DNA of 64,000 nt from Membranipora membranacea (taxonomy: Eukaryota; Bryozoa; Gymnolaemata; Cheilostomatida; Membraniporidae): NCBI GenBank assembly GCA_914767715.1, contig OU612067.1, positions 1,984,001 through 2,048,000 of the forward strand. The letters are read 5' to 3'. This document shows positions 50,701 to 63,824 of the stretch, in pieces (position 1 is the first letter of the stretch; each line of letters starts with the position of its first letter). The notes beneath the pieces are model-generated. The model made no database searches. It was not told where the DNA came from and saw only the letters and a program-made list of their open reading frames with translations. Made by a program: the position numbers and the translations under genes.

Positions 50701-53679
50701 TCAACCGTAAAAGTGCTAAGAGGTGTCACTTAGGAAACAGCCTCTATACCACTTAATTTAATGCTTCGACCCTACTGTTTCATCTTTTACCAATCTGATA
50801 CTCAACTTAACTGAGGACTGGCTGTTCTTATTCCTTTTTAAGCTAAGATGGAAAAAAATTTAAATAGGAAAGTAGAATCTAACTTAAGAAGAGTCACCAG
50901 AAGTTCGCAAGTAGAAACAAGTAATAAACTGAAGGATTAAGATTGATCTATACACCTGTCATTGCTCAATACTTACAGATGATGCCAGCCAGTGTTGGGC
51001 AGACTTAAACACTAGTTTCTCCAGGATCACACTCTCCACAGTTTTCCTTTAACTAGTTTAGCTAGTGTAACTTCACACGCAACGCTGATGATATGATGAT
51101 CGTATCTGAAATGGGATTTTCCATTATTTCTAGAGCTATAGAGTCTCATTTTTAACTTGGGTAAAAATGTGATGTTGATTTCCTTTTAGCCTTTTTTTCT
51201 CAGACTACCAGTGTGATTGTTAATTACCAGCTGCAGATAATGTCTTGTTGTACTAAACTGTTCAGGAAAGGCTACAACTGCTTCAGGATATAGTTTACAT
51301 GCTGTAGGCTGGTCTCATATGTGACATGAGTGTCGCAAAAGGAGGATACTGTAATAATGTGATCAATAGTAACGACTGAAGATGTCATGTTGTTCAGTTA
51401 TTGGGAAAATGCGACAAACGAATAAATAGAATCAGAAAAAAATATTGATTTTTTCTTTCCATAGCTATAACAAACTTATCAGGTTGACTAGAAATGACAA
51501 GTTGCCCTCCCTCAACCACTTGGACAAGTCCTTCAACTTTTTGTTAACATGCCTCTGCTAGGCCACTATTTTATAGACACCAGTCCTGTCAAACAGGAAA
51601 TAGGAAAAGATCATCACTCCATCACAGGAAAGATTAAATCCAGCTTAAATTTCCCTTCAACCTCCCTATAGCTAACTTATGTTGTCCACTGTTAAGATTC
51701 TAACAATGTCTTAATGAACGTGTTCAGTTGTTCGACAACTCTACACCTCACTATTAGTATCTAATACTATGGCAAGTGCCCGATCTACCAAACAACATAT
51801 ACAGAGGCGTTGATCGTCACTTTTGGTTACCACACTTTTCCACTTAGTCTTTTAAGTTATAAGAAATATAAAACATTAATTTTTCATTCCATGGCTAAAT
51901 CAAGGTAGCTGCTGACTGAATGCTTCTTGATGCAGTCTTTGCCTTCTAGACAAAATTCAGAACATTTTTCGACTATGACAAGGCAAAGAGAGTGCACATA
52001 TCAATACAAAGAGCGACATCAATCATCCTGATTTCCACATTGCGAGGTCACACGATACTCCATTTATGACCCGCAATGTTATGACCCCTTTCCGTCTCTT
52101 TTACCATTGATTGGTTAAAAAAAATCTTATATCTATAATATTTAGGCATAAGGTCTCTTGACCAGGATAAGGATTTAAATTGTCAAGCTGTCACCGTTTT
52201 ACAACAAAAATTCAGAATCAGCCAACATCTATGATTTCCACTGAATCCACTCAAAATTTTCCGAGGGGATGATCGTTGGCATGAAGTGACCGAATTAACA
52301 CCAGCCCACCCAGGCTAACATCATGTAGTTTACAAAATGGACTACAATAGCTCTCTCTTAATGTGCAATCAGTTACTATGACAGTGTGTCGAATATTAAT
52401 ATATTTAAAAAGAAATTAGGATTGTCTCTGCTTGGCAAAAGAGAAGATAACACATCATTTATGGGTAATGCAAATGTAAATGCATATAGGCTTATTAAGT
52501 CTATAGTTTAAATGCTGTTGAGCAGCAGATATTTTTACTACCAATCCAAAGCCTGCTTTTCGGTACAGCGTCACAGAGCGCAGATTTTTGGTTGCTCCGA
52601 GTGAAAAGCCTTTATAAAAAAGTGTTATTTGAATAATTTGTCGCAGCGACCTGTCTGGAACATCTTCAGTATATATTCACCTTTATATTACAGGCTGTAA
52701 ACAATTCAGAGGCAGAAATATATCACCATTCCAGATTAGAAAAGCTGCCAAAGGCTTTTCAGGTAAATAGCAGAAAAGTGAACTAATGTGAAACCTGTCA
52801 AGTTTTTGAGCCTTAATGATCTCAAATTGAATCAGATTACAAAATAGACTAGACCTACAGATTACAAATAACGAATAAGAGTTATTGTTTATTGGGGACA
52901 TGTTTGTGAAGGTGATGGAGTTTATTGATGGTGCTGGTTATCTATGTAGTATCAGGGGAGCTGATTGGATGAGTGTTTTTGCCTTCCATTCTTTTTATTG
53001 CATTTTACTATTATTCCCTGTGTCCCTATGTTTGTTTGAGCATCGCAATGGTTGCTTGATTATTTTGAATTTATTGGATAATATTAAATGAAGTATTCTA
53101 CAAGAGAAGGTAAGCTTAGTAGAAATGCTATCATGTCTAAAACTAGTCTAAAAATTTAAAATGTCTTACTTGTTAAGGTATAAAAATTAGAAAAACAAAA
53201 TGATATAGAGTTATGAGTCTTTTCATGCATGTAAAGAACCTCCAAATAACATGATATAAACACTGTCATAAACAGCTGTGCATAGAAGGCAGACCTGAGT
53301 TCAGGGTATAATGGTGAGCTGTATAGGATATCAGTTAGTGGTTTTATAATGGAAAATAAAGATTTGAACCAATGATATTTGACTACTAAAATGAATTCGA
53401 TCTATTTTTTTTTTAAATCATGGATCACATTATTTGAGTGTGTATATATGCTATTCTGTTGTTCACAATTTTGTTTCTACACCACAATAACAAGATGAGG
53501 AAAGTTATGTCGAGTAAAACGGAAGTTTAATTTTAACCCTTCAAGTCCTAAATGGTGTTAGTTGAATCATATAGGGAACCTAAGATGAGACTGTTAGTGT
53601 TATATCTACATATTATTTGGTTCAAAGAAATAAAAACGGAATCGTTGATATTCTGGGGATTCTACTTAATCTATAATTA
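50701..53679. other. Spacer between SLC22 and unknown gene B
   Basis: AT-rich. It must contain the 3' UTR of the SLC22 gene and the promoter of unknown gene B. No exon, RNA gene or clear repeat seen. Confidence 0.4.
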
Positions 53680-56600
53680 TCACATACGATCATCTTCAAA
53701 CATGGGATCATCCTCATCATGAAAATCCTTCTGATCCTCCTTATTCAATTTTTCTTCTTCCTCCAATTTCCTGCAAAGTAACAAACTCTGTTTTTAGTAT
53801 TAATGCGTATTTAAAAATTTAATGATTTAAAAATATTAGTTAAAATTGCAAGGTATCTTCACTCACCATATTCCAAAGAATGGGTGGCGATATGGTGGGT
53901 GGCTTAGAGGCTAGGCCACAATGTCTGTGCGATTTTGCGCTCAGTTTGAAGGCAGGTCGAAGCAAACCTGGGGGTCTAACAAGTCCCAGCATTCAGTGGA
54001 CTGCAATGGGATTCGTACCCACGATCTTCAACAGTTGCATGCTGAAGGAGCGGCACTCTAACCAACTGAGCCTTCTACTATATCAATGTTGAGGAATAAT
54101 CTGCGATGTTTAGTGATAGAGCAGATTCTAATCAATTCCATGTCATGAATCAACATTTTACAGTCAAACAGGTATACTGTCCCAGGTAGATGTGGCCTGC
54201 TTAGAGAGCCCTTACTGGCCTGCTTAACTAATTGTATACAAACCCTGGGAATACATTAGCTTGTGCGATTGTCTCGGGTAAGTCGTGCCCAGATGTCTCT
54301 GGTAGTCCTATAGACATCAGGCCGGCTGTGATGTTGAATATACCGAATATCAGAGGTGGGAGCATCTGACTGTGTTGAGGTGGTACAAGCTTGCCCTATA
54401 GAAGAGAATATCAGTATATACAATTATGGATACTGATCATTACTTGAAATTTAGGAGGCCGAAGACTTTTATATGCGATAGCGCTGGTCGGCACACCGTA
54501 AGTGCAGTTACCCGTTAGTGAAAATGGTAACAATATGAAATGTCTGAAAGTTCTAGTTCCACTTACAGAAATCCTGCAAACTGGACCACATTTAAGGATT
54601 CACTACCAAAACTTGTATTACTTACAATATCAGCAATAACAGGAGCAAAAACAGAGCCTATACGAGCGAACATAGAACTGGCACCCATTAGTGAGTTCCT
54701 GACTAAAGTAGGGAATATCTCAGCAGACCAGAAGTAGATGATTGAGAATCCCATAGTACAGCCCATCTTACCCACAGTGTTCAGAGCTATGAAATAATTA
54801 TTCTTCTCCTCCTCTGTCGCTGAAACCGAAAAATAGCCCACATTGAATGACCACATACATCTTCAGTCAGTGTATAAATATCTAGGACAACCTTGACTGT
54901 ATGATGCAAATAAAGTTTAAACTAAACGATGTTTATCATGGTAAAGTGATTTGATAAAAAGTGGCTCGAATTGGCCATGCAATATTGTACCTCAATAGTT
55001 TTAGTTCACTTAGTACCACATCAATCAAAAGACGACACATACCACACAACACATACACCATGACACATACAAAATCATTCATTCCACGCCATGCCAAATC
55101 ACACCAAACCACACCACACCCCACCACACCACACAACAACACACCACAAGAAACCACACCCCACCACACCACACCCCACCACACCACACCACACCACACC
55201 ACACCACACCACACCACACCACACCACACCACACCACACCACACCACACCACACCACACCACACCACACAACACCACACCACACCACACCACATCACACA
55301 CAACGCCACACACAACGCCACACACAACGCCACACACACAACGCCACACACACAATGCCACACACACCGCACCAAACATGCTACACTTCACATACCACAC
55401 CACACATAGCGCACATAACACACCACACATAACACCATGCATATATCAAACACTCCAAACAACACATGAAATGCAACACACACCACACCACACCACACCA
55501 CACCACACCACACCACACCACACCACACCACACCACACCACACCACACCACACCACACCACACCACACCACACCACACCACACCACACCACACCACACCA
55601 CACCACACCACACCATAAAACACCACACATACTACAGCACACATACCACACAAAACATAGCGCACAACACACACGACTCTGAACATATAAAAAATACCAC
55701 ACATACCTCCATAGAGTATATAATAACAACATCGGCAACAACAATAGATTATATATTGGATAGAATGGCATAATATAATGGCTTACCTTGATCCAATAGA
55801 TAAAGCACAGGTATGGATCCGATACAGCCCAACCCTCCAATAACCATGACAACTGAGTGTAACAGCTTTCTACCCAGTTTGTAACACAGAAAGCATAGAG
55901 AAAATCCAACAAGTTCAGCAACGGCAGATATCAACATGTTGATGTGTAGAGATCCGGGCATATTACCGCTGTTCAGTGACAATCCATAGTATGACATTGA
56001 TACTGCAAACCTACAACAACAACACGATGTACACAACATGATCGGAGTCTGCTGTAAATAAATGCAGCAAAGATACACAGAGTTGTACGCTCCTGAACAA
56101 AGAGAGAACAGTAGCATGAAATGTGACAGTCTTGGCTTTACCAGAGTGATTGGAATATAGATTTGAATAGATGATAAATCATAGACCAAGACTTAACCCA
56201 GACAAGCGATGCTCCATACTCCTTACACATAACTTGACTTTCAATGATGATGGTCAGTCAAGAAGCGACACATATCTAGCAGGACTAAGTACTCGAGTTA
56301 TTTTACAGACTTGCCAGTTCAAAAATATGATAAGAGTTCTACATAAGAGTCGAGGTGCTTTGAAGATCTGTTTTAGTTTTTCTTGTTTCTTGGGCTCTTC
56401 AAGTTGTTCTAGTAATCCAGATGGGATAGTTCTACCTAAATATAACACACAGACATTCATTGAGTATCTGAGAAACAGCAGCTTCTTGCCGGAGACATTA
56501 AATTGTCATAAACCAAAGTCATACAGACATAGAAAGTATCTTTACACCTCACATCATACCGTTTGTTTTAGCTACTTGTACCACTATCTGTTCCGCCTCT

Positions 56601-59600
56601 CCAATTCTTCTATTAGCCATTAACCACCTCGCTGACTCCGGCATCAACCTTAAATCAGCAAACCAAAACGTATAATGAAGAGTCTTCCTCAAACTACTCA
56701 ACATTGTTCAGTAAACCATGAAGCCTAATGAGGAACTATAGTGGGTCAAAATTTCAACTCTTCACAAATTTTGATAAGGTAAATTGAAGGACAGGGCATG
56801 TCTTATGATTGTATATTATTGCTGAGGCATATGTGGCAATGCAATGCTATAGTCTTTGTTTTACAGGTCGAAGTAAAGGACTATTGCAAACAAACTACAC
56901 GGTGTTCTGTAAAACATGAAGCCAAACCCAATGACGTTAGGTCAAAACTTTACGTCAGTAGGTAATAATTGCTTCCTCGGTAAAGTAAAAAAACGAAATT
57001 TATGTGATTCGGAGTTATACCCTCACCTCAACAGAAAAGAGAGGGTTTTGTAATGGATTATAATGTACCCAGATAAACAGACATATTTTGCAACCTGTCT
57101 TTAATCGTGTGGCGATATAGCATTAGTCTATGATATGGCTTGCTTCATTAACTGAAACTTTACAAACTACCATACGAGTGTCTTTCCACAGACAGAGAGG
57201 TGACTCACCAGTAATAAGAGATAAATAATAGAGATGGTAGAGTAATAGCTAGCTGTAGGTAAGACCACGTTCTGATAAAATAAGCTAGTCCTATCAGAAA
57301 TAGAAATCCTATGGCCCAGAATATCTCAATGACTACACCAGCTATAAGCCTGTAATCCGAGCCTATCATCTCCATACCTAATAATCAACAATACAAGCAG
57401 AAAATTATCACAGGCCAGGTATGGAACAGGTAGGCAAAAATGAGTACTGGTCGCATATTGGGTAATTCTAAAGAGAGTTGATACGGGATTTGTAGGGTAC
57501 GGGTATGGGTACATGTGAAACAGAGTTACAATCTTTGTACCCGACAAAGAACACAGAGGTAACTGTAGTTCAAGCAAACAATAACAGGTACTCTTTTGCC
57601 ATACTAAATTCCAGTCATGACTGAAAAACGTAACTTCCAGACTTTAGAAATCATAAATCAAGATAGGCCAATCCCAATTACAATAACATTAACTTGAAAA
57701 AGTTGTCTTCACAGATATATTTTATCACACCTTAATGAGGGCCTTACTCTACAACGAGACTTGATAAATGATATAGTTGCGAGTTTCTATCATAATCATC
57801 AAAACCGAGAGGTATTAGCGAAGCTAAACCTGAATCTCATACCTGGGAAAGATAGGATACCCGATTACATGAGTATAATTCTTATACCCCCTCCATCCCT
57901 AGGCCTGAAAAAGCTGATAGATACATCAAATTATAAACAATAAATAATTATGATAATTGATTATAAATACAACGAATACTAGTATTTTTCTTTGTATTTA
58001 TTATTAATTATTAAAATTTATTAATAATTTATTATAAGTTATTATTTGTATTACTGATAATTTATTATTAATTTTTTGATTATTAAATTACATTACATTA
58101 CATTACAAGCTCGAAAAGATTCAGAGAACTGCGTCTCGTTTTATTTTGCCGGATCTTAGCTATGATATATATATATATATACTTTATTCTGTCTCTGCCA
58201 TTATGGTTAAGAAATATTGGTTTTGTAGAGCTAAAAAGTTACTAGTGATATAAAAGTCTGCACATTATAAAAATATTATCTTTTGAAGAAAACGGAGTTT
58301 AAAAATTTCACACATTGTGCTCTAAAGCATTGTCTCCGTAGCTCTATCCTACATTTGATATTACAGTAGCGCCCTGATGGAAGCGTAGCTAGGGCTAATA
58401 TTGGCTCATTGTCTGTTGCATACATACGAAGACAACGGTTCTTAAAAACTCTGGTAAAAACCTCGCACAGAGATGGGACTTCACAGTCAGCTAAAAAGCT
58501 AGCGGTTGATATAACATCATTAATGGAGTTGCGACATGTTTTGGATATATGGCCAAATAATGTACATAGATGATAAATAAAAACACATTCAATGAAAGTA
58601 TAGTAACATCGCATTCTGATTGGTTTAGAAATACCAAGAGAGGACAACTTCTTCATAATAAACAGGCGCTTACGAGCTTTCTTGATTACTGCCTCAGAAT
58701 GTGCCTTAAAGCTCAACTTATGGTCAACAGCGGTACCTAAATATACAAATGACTCGACCTGCTCGACTACTGTGCCATTGATTACCAGGGGATCACATGC
58801 ACGGTTGTCTCTCATGTTGGTAAATATGAGTTCTTTAGTCTTAGAGACATTGAGGAGCAGATCTTGCGAGCTGAACCAGCTGGTTAGACATTCTGCTGCA
58901 GCAGGTAATGTAGATGGTACATTAGGATAGCATAGCTCTAGTAAGATTGTATCATCTGCATATTTGATAAGGTGATAGTTACCCATCGATGGTACCGGCA
59001 TATCCTGTACATAAATTGAGAATAGGATTGGGCTCCATACACAGCCCTGGGGCGAGCCTGTTGAAGATGTCTTAACGAGAGATTTGGCTTCTTTCGTAGC
59101 CACCCACTGCTTACGATTCACCAGGAAGCTATGTATCAGGTTCAGCATGTTGTTGTGTATTGAAGCTGACTTCAGCTTGCCTACGAGAAGTGTAGGGCTT
59201 ATGGTATTAAAAGCGCTAGTAAAGTCCACAAAGAGGCAGCGTGCATAGTTCTTAGAATTTGCATCGAGGTGCTCCGTAACCGTATCTAAGAGGACAGTGA
59301 GTGCATCTCCTGTTGAGCGATGCTCTCTGTAGGCAAATTGACTGTCATCTGTCAAATATTTGGTAAGTAGTGGCTTCGTGACTCGCTCAAAGGTCTTAGA
59401 GAGGACTGATGTAAGGGCTATCGGTCGATAGTCCTTGGCCACATTTGCAGTGTTTGACTTTGGGATTGGCTTGATAACAGCATTTTTCCATACATCTGGA
59501 TATTTACCCTCCTTGATACAGTCATTGAATAAATCACATAGAGGATCACCAAGTGCATAGGCTGCAGTTTTGAGTAATTTACCTGGAATGCCATCTGGTC

Positions 59601-62600
59601 CACAGCTTTTTCTGGTGTCAGTTTGACGTAGGGTTTTGATGACGTCACCAGCAACCAGCTTAGGGATATTATCGCTGCAGAGTTGAGGTAGCTCGGGAGG
59701 GTCCTGGGTTTTCTCGAAACGAAGATAGAAGTCATTAAGGGCGTTAGGGTCTACATTACACTCTTTTAGAGGCTGATTGTTTAGTTTAATAACTTTTTTC
59801 AAACGTTTCCAGGATTGCCTATCACTTGTTTTGAATTCCTGCTCTACATTCTTAGCATAGCTTCTTTTTGCTCTCCGTATTTCACATTGTAGCTCAGTTT
59901 CTATATCATTGAGTTTGGCACGATCGCATGAATTTAGTGCAGCTATTTTAGAGCTACCTTCTGTATGTGATTTTATATTTACTCTTGGCGAACGACACTT
60001 TAACAAAATAGCCTCTGATCCACAGCATCCACTTTTTTATGTCTTATCTGAACAAGTGATAATTTTGCCTAGTAGACTTTTTTTATTCTTTACATTGTTA
60101 ACATTCGTTTTTATCATACAATGATACTGAATGCAAAATAAACTGAAACTGTAACTTAAATTAAAGCTTTGGTGCATATTATAAAATGTTGGTTCTGCCA
60201 CAAAAGTATTTGAGAATCATGATATTTTGTTAACTAGAAAATCACCTACCCACTACAAAAATTCAGGCAGGAAGATTTGTATAATTATGATCATATACTA
60301 AGTATATTATTTCACCCAGCTGTTACAAAAATAAAAAATTAAATAAAGCATAATAAATTCAGCAGTTCGCCATACAGTTAATAATAAGGCCAGTGACAAA
60401 ACTAAGTAGGTGGTAAACTGAGGAATCACTCACCAATAACAAATGCAGCCAGGAAGATTTGCACGTTAAATATTCCCATGAAGAATCTGACGATGGTGAA
60501 AGAGTAGAACTCTGGGGCGAAAGCCATGATGACTCCCGTTAGAATCTGTCCCACAATGCCGACCATTAGTGACTTCCTCCTACCAATCCTGAATCATTGA
60601 AATAATAATTTAATTAAAATTTAGAGTATTGGGAAGTGAATGTTCATGTTCTTACGATGCTCATGTTAAGTAATATTTTCTGGCTATGTAGGATGGTGTC
60701 TAGGTGTATGGAGATTTTCGAAGGCCTCAAGTTCATCATGATATGCTGTGCAAATCAACAGTCTGAAGATAAACAACAATAACCACTCAATCAAACAGCT
60801 TTCGTTAGTTACCCAAATGAAAGGAAAATCAACTAATGGTTGAGTTATTAGGGACTTACCAGTCAGATAATACACCAGCAAATACAGAGCCGACCAGATT
60901 ACCAAACATGTACATAGATGTAGATAATGTAGCCTTTAACTTGTCCTTACACACCAAATTCCACTACAAATATAAATCTTTAAATTTGAGCGTAAATGCT
61001 CAATTTTTTAATTTCAAGTCTGCAGAAATACCAAAGCAATATATAGAACGTACGCTAGTCCTGCAGAAGCTATGCAATATGTTTTCGCTGAAATATTTTT
61101 ATCGCTTCTGTGTGTAAATCATGTATAATGTTAGCAATTATTCCCCCTACACATCTATGAGGTACAAACTCAATAGGCAACCACTTCTATCTACTTTAGA
61201 GAACTGGAAAGGCTGAGTTTCTCAATAAAGGTTAATGAATGAAGTTATCTTCTACTGTACAGTGTCTCCAATCAATGAAATCTTGTAATTATATTTTTAT
61301 TTTTTAATACTTAATTACTTTAAATACTTTTTAATACTTTAAAATCATTTATTTTTTATTTTCAATCCATGTAGGAGAAAATCAGTAATTAAAAATCATA
61401 TGGAAGTGGTAGCTTACTAGGCTTGTTCAGTACATATACTGATAAAGGGGGAGATGCTACAGCTTTTAACACTGAGCATAATCTTTACCTAGACATGCTT
61501 TGAATACTTTCAGTGTAAAGGTATTGCAATAACAGCTGCAAAAGTAGCTGTCATGCTATCTATTGCTTTTGACTTTTGGTGATCTTTAATACTCAATTTT
61601 TCTTATGTGAACTTCACTCAGAAACAAGAAGGGTGATAGAGTTAAATAGATCATACAAATCGGAAATTAAAAAGGAGATGAAAAATTGCAATTGAATGAC
61701 AAATTGATTAATGAAAGACTGCAAACTATAGCCCTAGGGCGTGTCAGGACTAGACTGGGTTATCGGGTGTGTCAGTCATAGCCTGGGGTACCGACCTGCA
61801 TGACTATAGTAGTTGTCATCTCCTCTGTATCATATACCCAGCTGTCACATGACGTTGTGTTCGGTGATACAGAACTGTTAGTATCCAGTCTAGGTGTTGT
61901 GTATATGTTACAGGAATCGTAACTCCCATCTTCCTGTCTAGGTATGTACATATCCACCAGGGATCCATTGTTCATGTACGAGTCTGAGGTCCCATTTAAT
62001 AAACTCTGTGGTAGGGAACATCTACAAGCATACATTATGGACAGTTGGAATACTCATTTGATGAATGAAAGATCAATGCATGTGGTAGTCAGGTAATTTG
62101 TTATGATAAATGTAGGTAGGATTTGCATAGGGAAAGATTGCAACGCTCTTTTGGAGTAGGGCTAAAACGGGTTCCAAAGATTGGACCAGGTCAGGTTTTC
62201 AGGTTTTGGATATCTTTCATTACCGGGAGGGGTTGGGTCAAGTATGCGTGAAATTGAGCTGCTGAACTCTGGTTAAACCATTTTATAGCTGAAAAGAACA
62301 CAGAAACAAAAGTACCGCAGTTCAAGCAAAATGTCATACTCAGATTCAGTCATAACTGCAAAATCAAAGCACCGACCTTGAGAAGATTAGTCAATATCAA
62401 ATCTAACTACAAGCGGTCATACTATCAATATGAATATTTGCGATAAGATAAAACGTCATAAAACCGGACTCTGCACCTCTTATATATAATCCCTTTATCT
62501 AGGGATCAAATTCTTTTGCATGATAAGAACTGTGAATCGGCAGCTAATGTCCGAAGCAAGTTTATAAAAGTGTTGTAAGACAATTAATGTTAAACTCGAA

Positions 62601-63773
62601 TAAAACAAAAATCATACGAATTAAATTGCGTGACAAAATAGCTATTTTTGATGATATATAATAGTTGTCATACCATCTGCAATCATTGAAACTCTGTGGT
62701 GTAGTGGTAAAACTCAGGACTGCAGATCACTAAGTCCTGAGTTCGGCCCCAGGCTCAGTCCTGGGTGTGTGAGACCAAACTAGCATCTAGACCAATAATA
62801 GTATTGATGAACTGATAATACAAGTGAAGAGACTGACTAGGGCCGAGTGTGCGGGTGCTAACAAAGCAAAAACCCTCGGCACAGAAATGGGCTCAAACTC
62901 ATTCCAGCCCTTTGTGGTGACGTAATTTTGATGGCGGTAAGAGTTTTCACAATCAGGGAAGGTAAGTCCTATACCCAGCATTATGATGTCCCAAAGCAAC
63001 ATATGCGACTGGCTGAGGTCGCTAAAAATATGTTCTTGTGCAAATCCCAATCTTGAAACAAATCACTGAGAGTCATCACCAAACAAACACTCAGACAGCC
63101 GAACATACAGAATAATGCTGCAGCTCATCCATCTATTGTATTTGACCATGATTTTGTATTAGATGTACGGCTACATGTTTTTCGATTATCTCTTATTGGA
63201 GTTACTTTGAAAGGATATATATTTATCTTTGGATAAATGAAAAGAATATTGTTAAATCAAAATTTGGATCATAAACCCTTGTAACTCGATCCAAAACTAC
63301 TTTGAACACTACTTAATCAAACAACAAAAGGAAAGGAATTTTGAGATTTGATAGCGCATCAGGTCATATCCTTAGCTATCAATGGAGATGTTCCGGTTGA
63401 TACCTGCAAATGTCTCAAGGGATAATCGCTAGCCTATAAAAATAATCCTGGCATCTATCTGGACAACTATACTATTTGGAATGTTCAAATCCCACTGACA
63501 TAAAGGATGTGTTCACCGATTGATAATCAGAAAATTCAACGGGCCTTTGAAAATTCCCTCTTTGGATAATACACCACCAGCTCCGACAGCAGATATGTCA
63601 AAAACCAAAGATTGGGTGAGAGGCTAAATTCCATGAAATAAATGGTCCGGCAGACAACTTTGTGCCCCCCCCCCCCCTGTACAATCAGCTTGAGTATGTA
63701 CTTACTTAGGTAAGATTATGACAGCAATGGCCCATGTCAGGCCAACAATCCTAACACGTAAGCTGTGTTGCAT
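53680..63773 (-). CDS. SLC22-family organic ion transporter
   Basis: Predicted 12-TM major facilitator importing organic cations, anions or carnitine-like solutes. Coding exons: 63773-63706, 62021-61796, 60963-60860, 60588-60434, 57377-57209, 56648-56560, 56435-56315, 56010-55787, 54819-54626, 54395-54244, 53770-53680. All phases agree, giving 530 residues. Landmarks: an extracellular loop with NGTS, NGS, NSS and NTTS glycosylation sites and ending WVYDTEEMTTTIVMQWNLVC; SDWIGRRK (about 131-138), the MFS loop 2-3 signature; GLAYFIRTW; PESARWL (about 244-250); IFKAPRLLCRTLI; RNSLMGASSMFARIGSVFAP; LPETSGHDLPET; and an acidic tail. The donor after exon 7 is GC, not GT. Exon 1 (MQHSLRVRIVGLTWAI) is short for the family, and the frame stays open upstream, so the true start may lie further 5'. 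Substrate cannot be told from sequence. Confidence 0.9.
53876..54085 (-). mobile_element. tRNA-derived SINE, type 2
   Basis: The minus strand starts with GGCTCAGTTGGTTAGAGTGC (A box) and has GTGGGTACGAATCCC (B box) about 45 bases later, as in a tRNA. About 130 unrelated bases follow. No acceptor-stem pairing. It lies in the last SLC22 intron, in the sense direction. Confidence 0.8.
55090..55625. repeat. Two (ACACC)n pentanucleotide arrays
   Basis: Pure tracts at about 55175-55270 and 55477-55614 are joined by a 9-13 base repeat (ACACACAACGCC) and a non-repeat linker. They sit in an SLC22 intron next to coding exon 8. The long open frames on both strands (up to 270 codons) arise because the unit lacks stop codons, and are not genes. 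Confidence 0.93.
58101..58163 (+). mobile_element. LINE family 1 copy, left part (split by a later insertion)
   Basis: The plus strand reads KLEKIQRTASRFILPDLSYD, the segment that precedes SERLQVLALPT in family 1. It is interrupted at AGCTAT by the family 2 element. AT-rich sequence and an ATTAC repeat lie upstream. Confidence 0.65.
58164..59940 (-). mobile_element. LINE family 2 copy with reverse transcriptase ORF, 5'-truncated
   Basis: The minus-strand frame ends at 58276 and is open throughout. It shows the RT blocks in order: KPIPKSNTANVAKDYRPIAL, LFVDFTSAFNTI, GSPQGCVWSPILFSIYV, catalytic KYADDTILLE, then YLGTAVDHKLSF and LPSGRYCNIKCR. The frame's first real family 2 residues are LNSCDRAKLNDIETE near 59940. 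The 22 codons before them (59941-60006) are antisense LINE family 1, so the apparent start Met is not the element's own. The endonuclease domain is missing. The 3' end has AATAAAG and a TA-repeat tail near 58166-58190. AGCTAT flanks both sides (58158-58163, 59941-59946), a probable target duplication. It lies in an SLC22 intron in the sense direction. Confidence 0.9.
59941..60170 (+). mobile_element. LINE family 1 copy, right part
   Basis: It continues family 1 after the insertion with LELPSVCDFIFTLGERHFNK and IASDPQHPLFY, matching LALPTVYDFIFELSKCHF and IADDPTNPFY at 1352-1440. About 15 bases of the family consensus are missing at the junction. The 3' part ends near an AATAAACTGAAACTG sequence. 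Confidence 0.7.
62688..62960 (+). mobile_element. tRNA-Cys-derived SINE
   Basis: GTGGTGTAGTGGTAAAACTC (A box), GGACTGCAGATCACTAAGTCC (anticodon stem with a GCA-like loop as in tRNA-Cys) and GAGTTCGGCCCC (B box) are followed by about 190 bases of non-tRNA body. The acceptor stem does not close, so it is not a functional tRNA gene. It lies in SLC22 intron 1. Confidence 0.8.
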
Positions 63774-63824
63774 AGGGTGGCAATGGTATAATAGAATGAG
63801 TTTGTGAGATGAAAGACCACAACT

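Noticed and set aside
54936-55921. Open frames up to 270 codons rich in His/Thr/Pro or Cys/Val/Trp
   Set aside because: They read through ACACC arrays on both strands. The real coding part here is only SLC22 exon 8 at 55787-56010.
56171-56623. 150-codon plus-strand open frame
   Set aside because: It is the antisense shadow of SLC22 exons 6 and 7.
57761-57943. 60-codon plus-strand open frame beginning MINDIVASFYHNHQN
   Set aside because: I could not connect it to LINE family 1 or any other element, and it is antisense in an SLC22 intron. It may be a transposon scrap but support is lacking.
62693-62768. tRNA-Cys gene
   Set aside because: The A and B boxes and anticodon stem are present, but the acceptor stem does not pair and a SINE body follows.
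62787-63050. 87-codon minus-strand open frame
   Set aside because: It overlaps the SINE body and has no link by phase to SLC22 exons.
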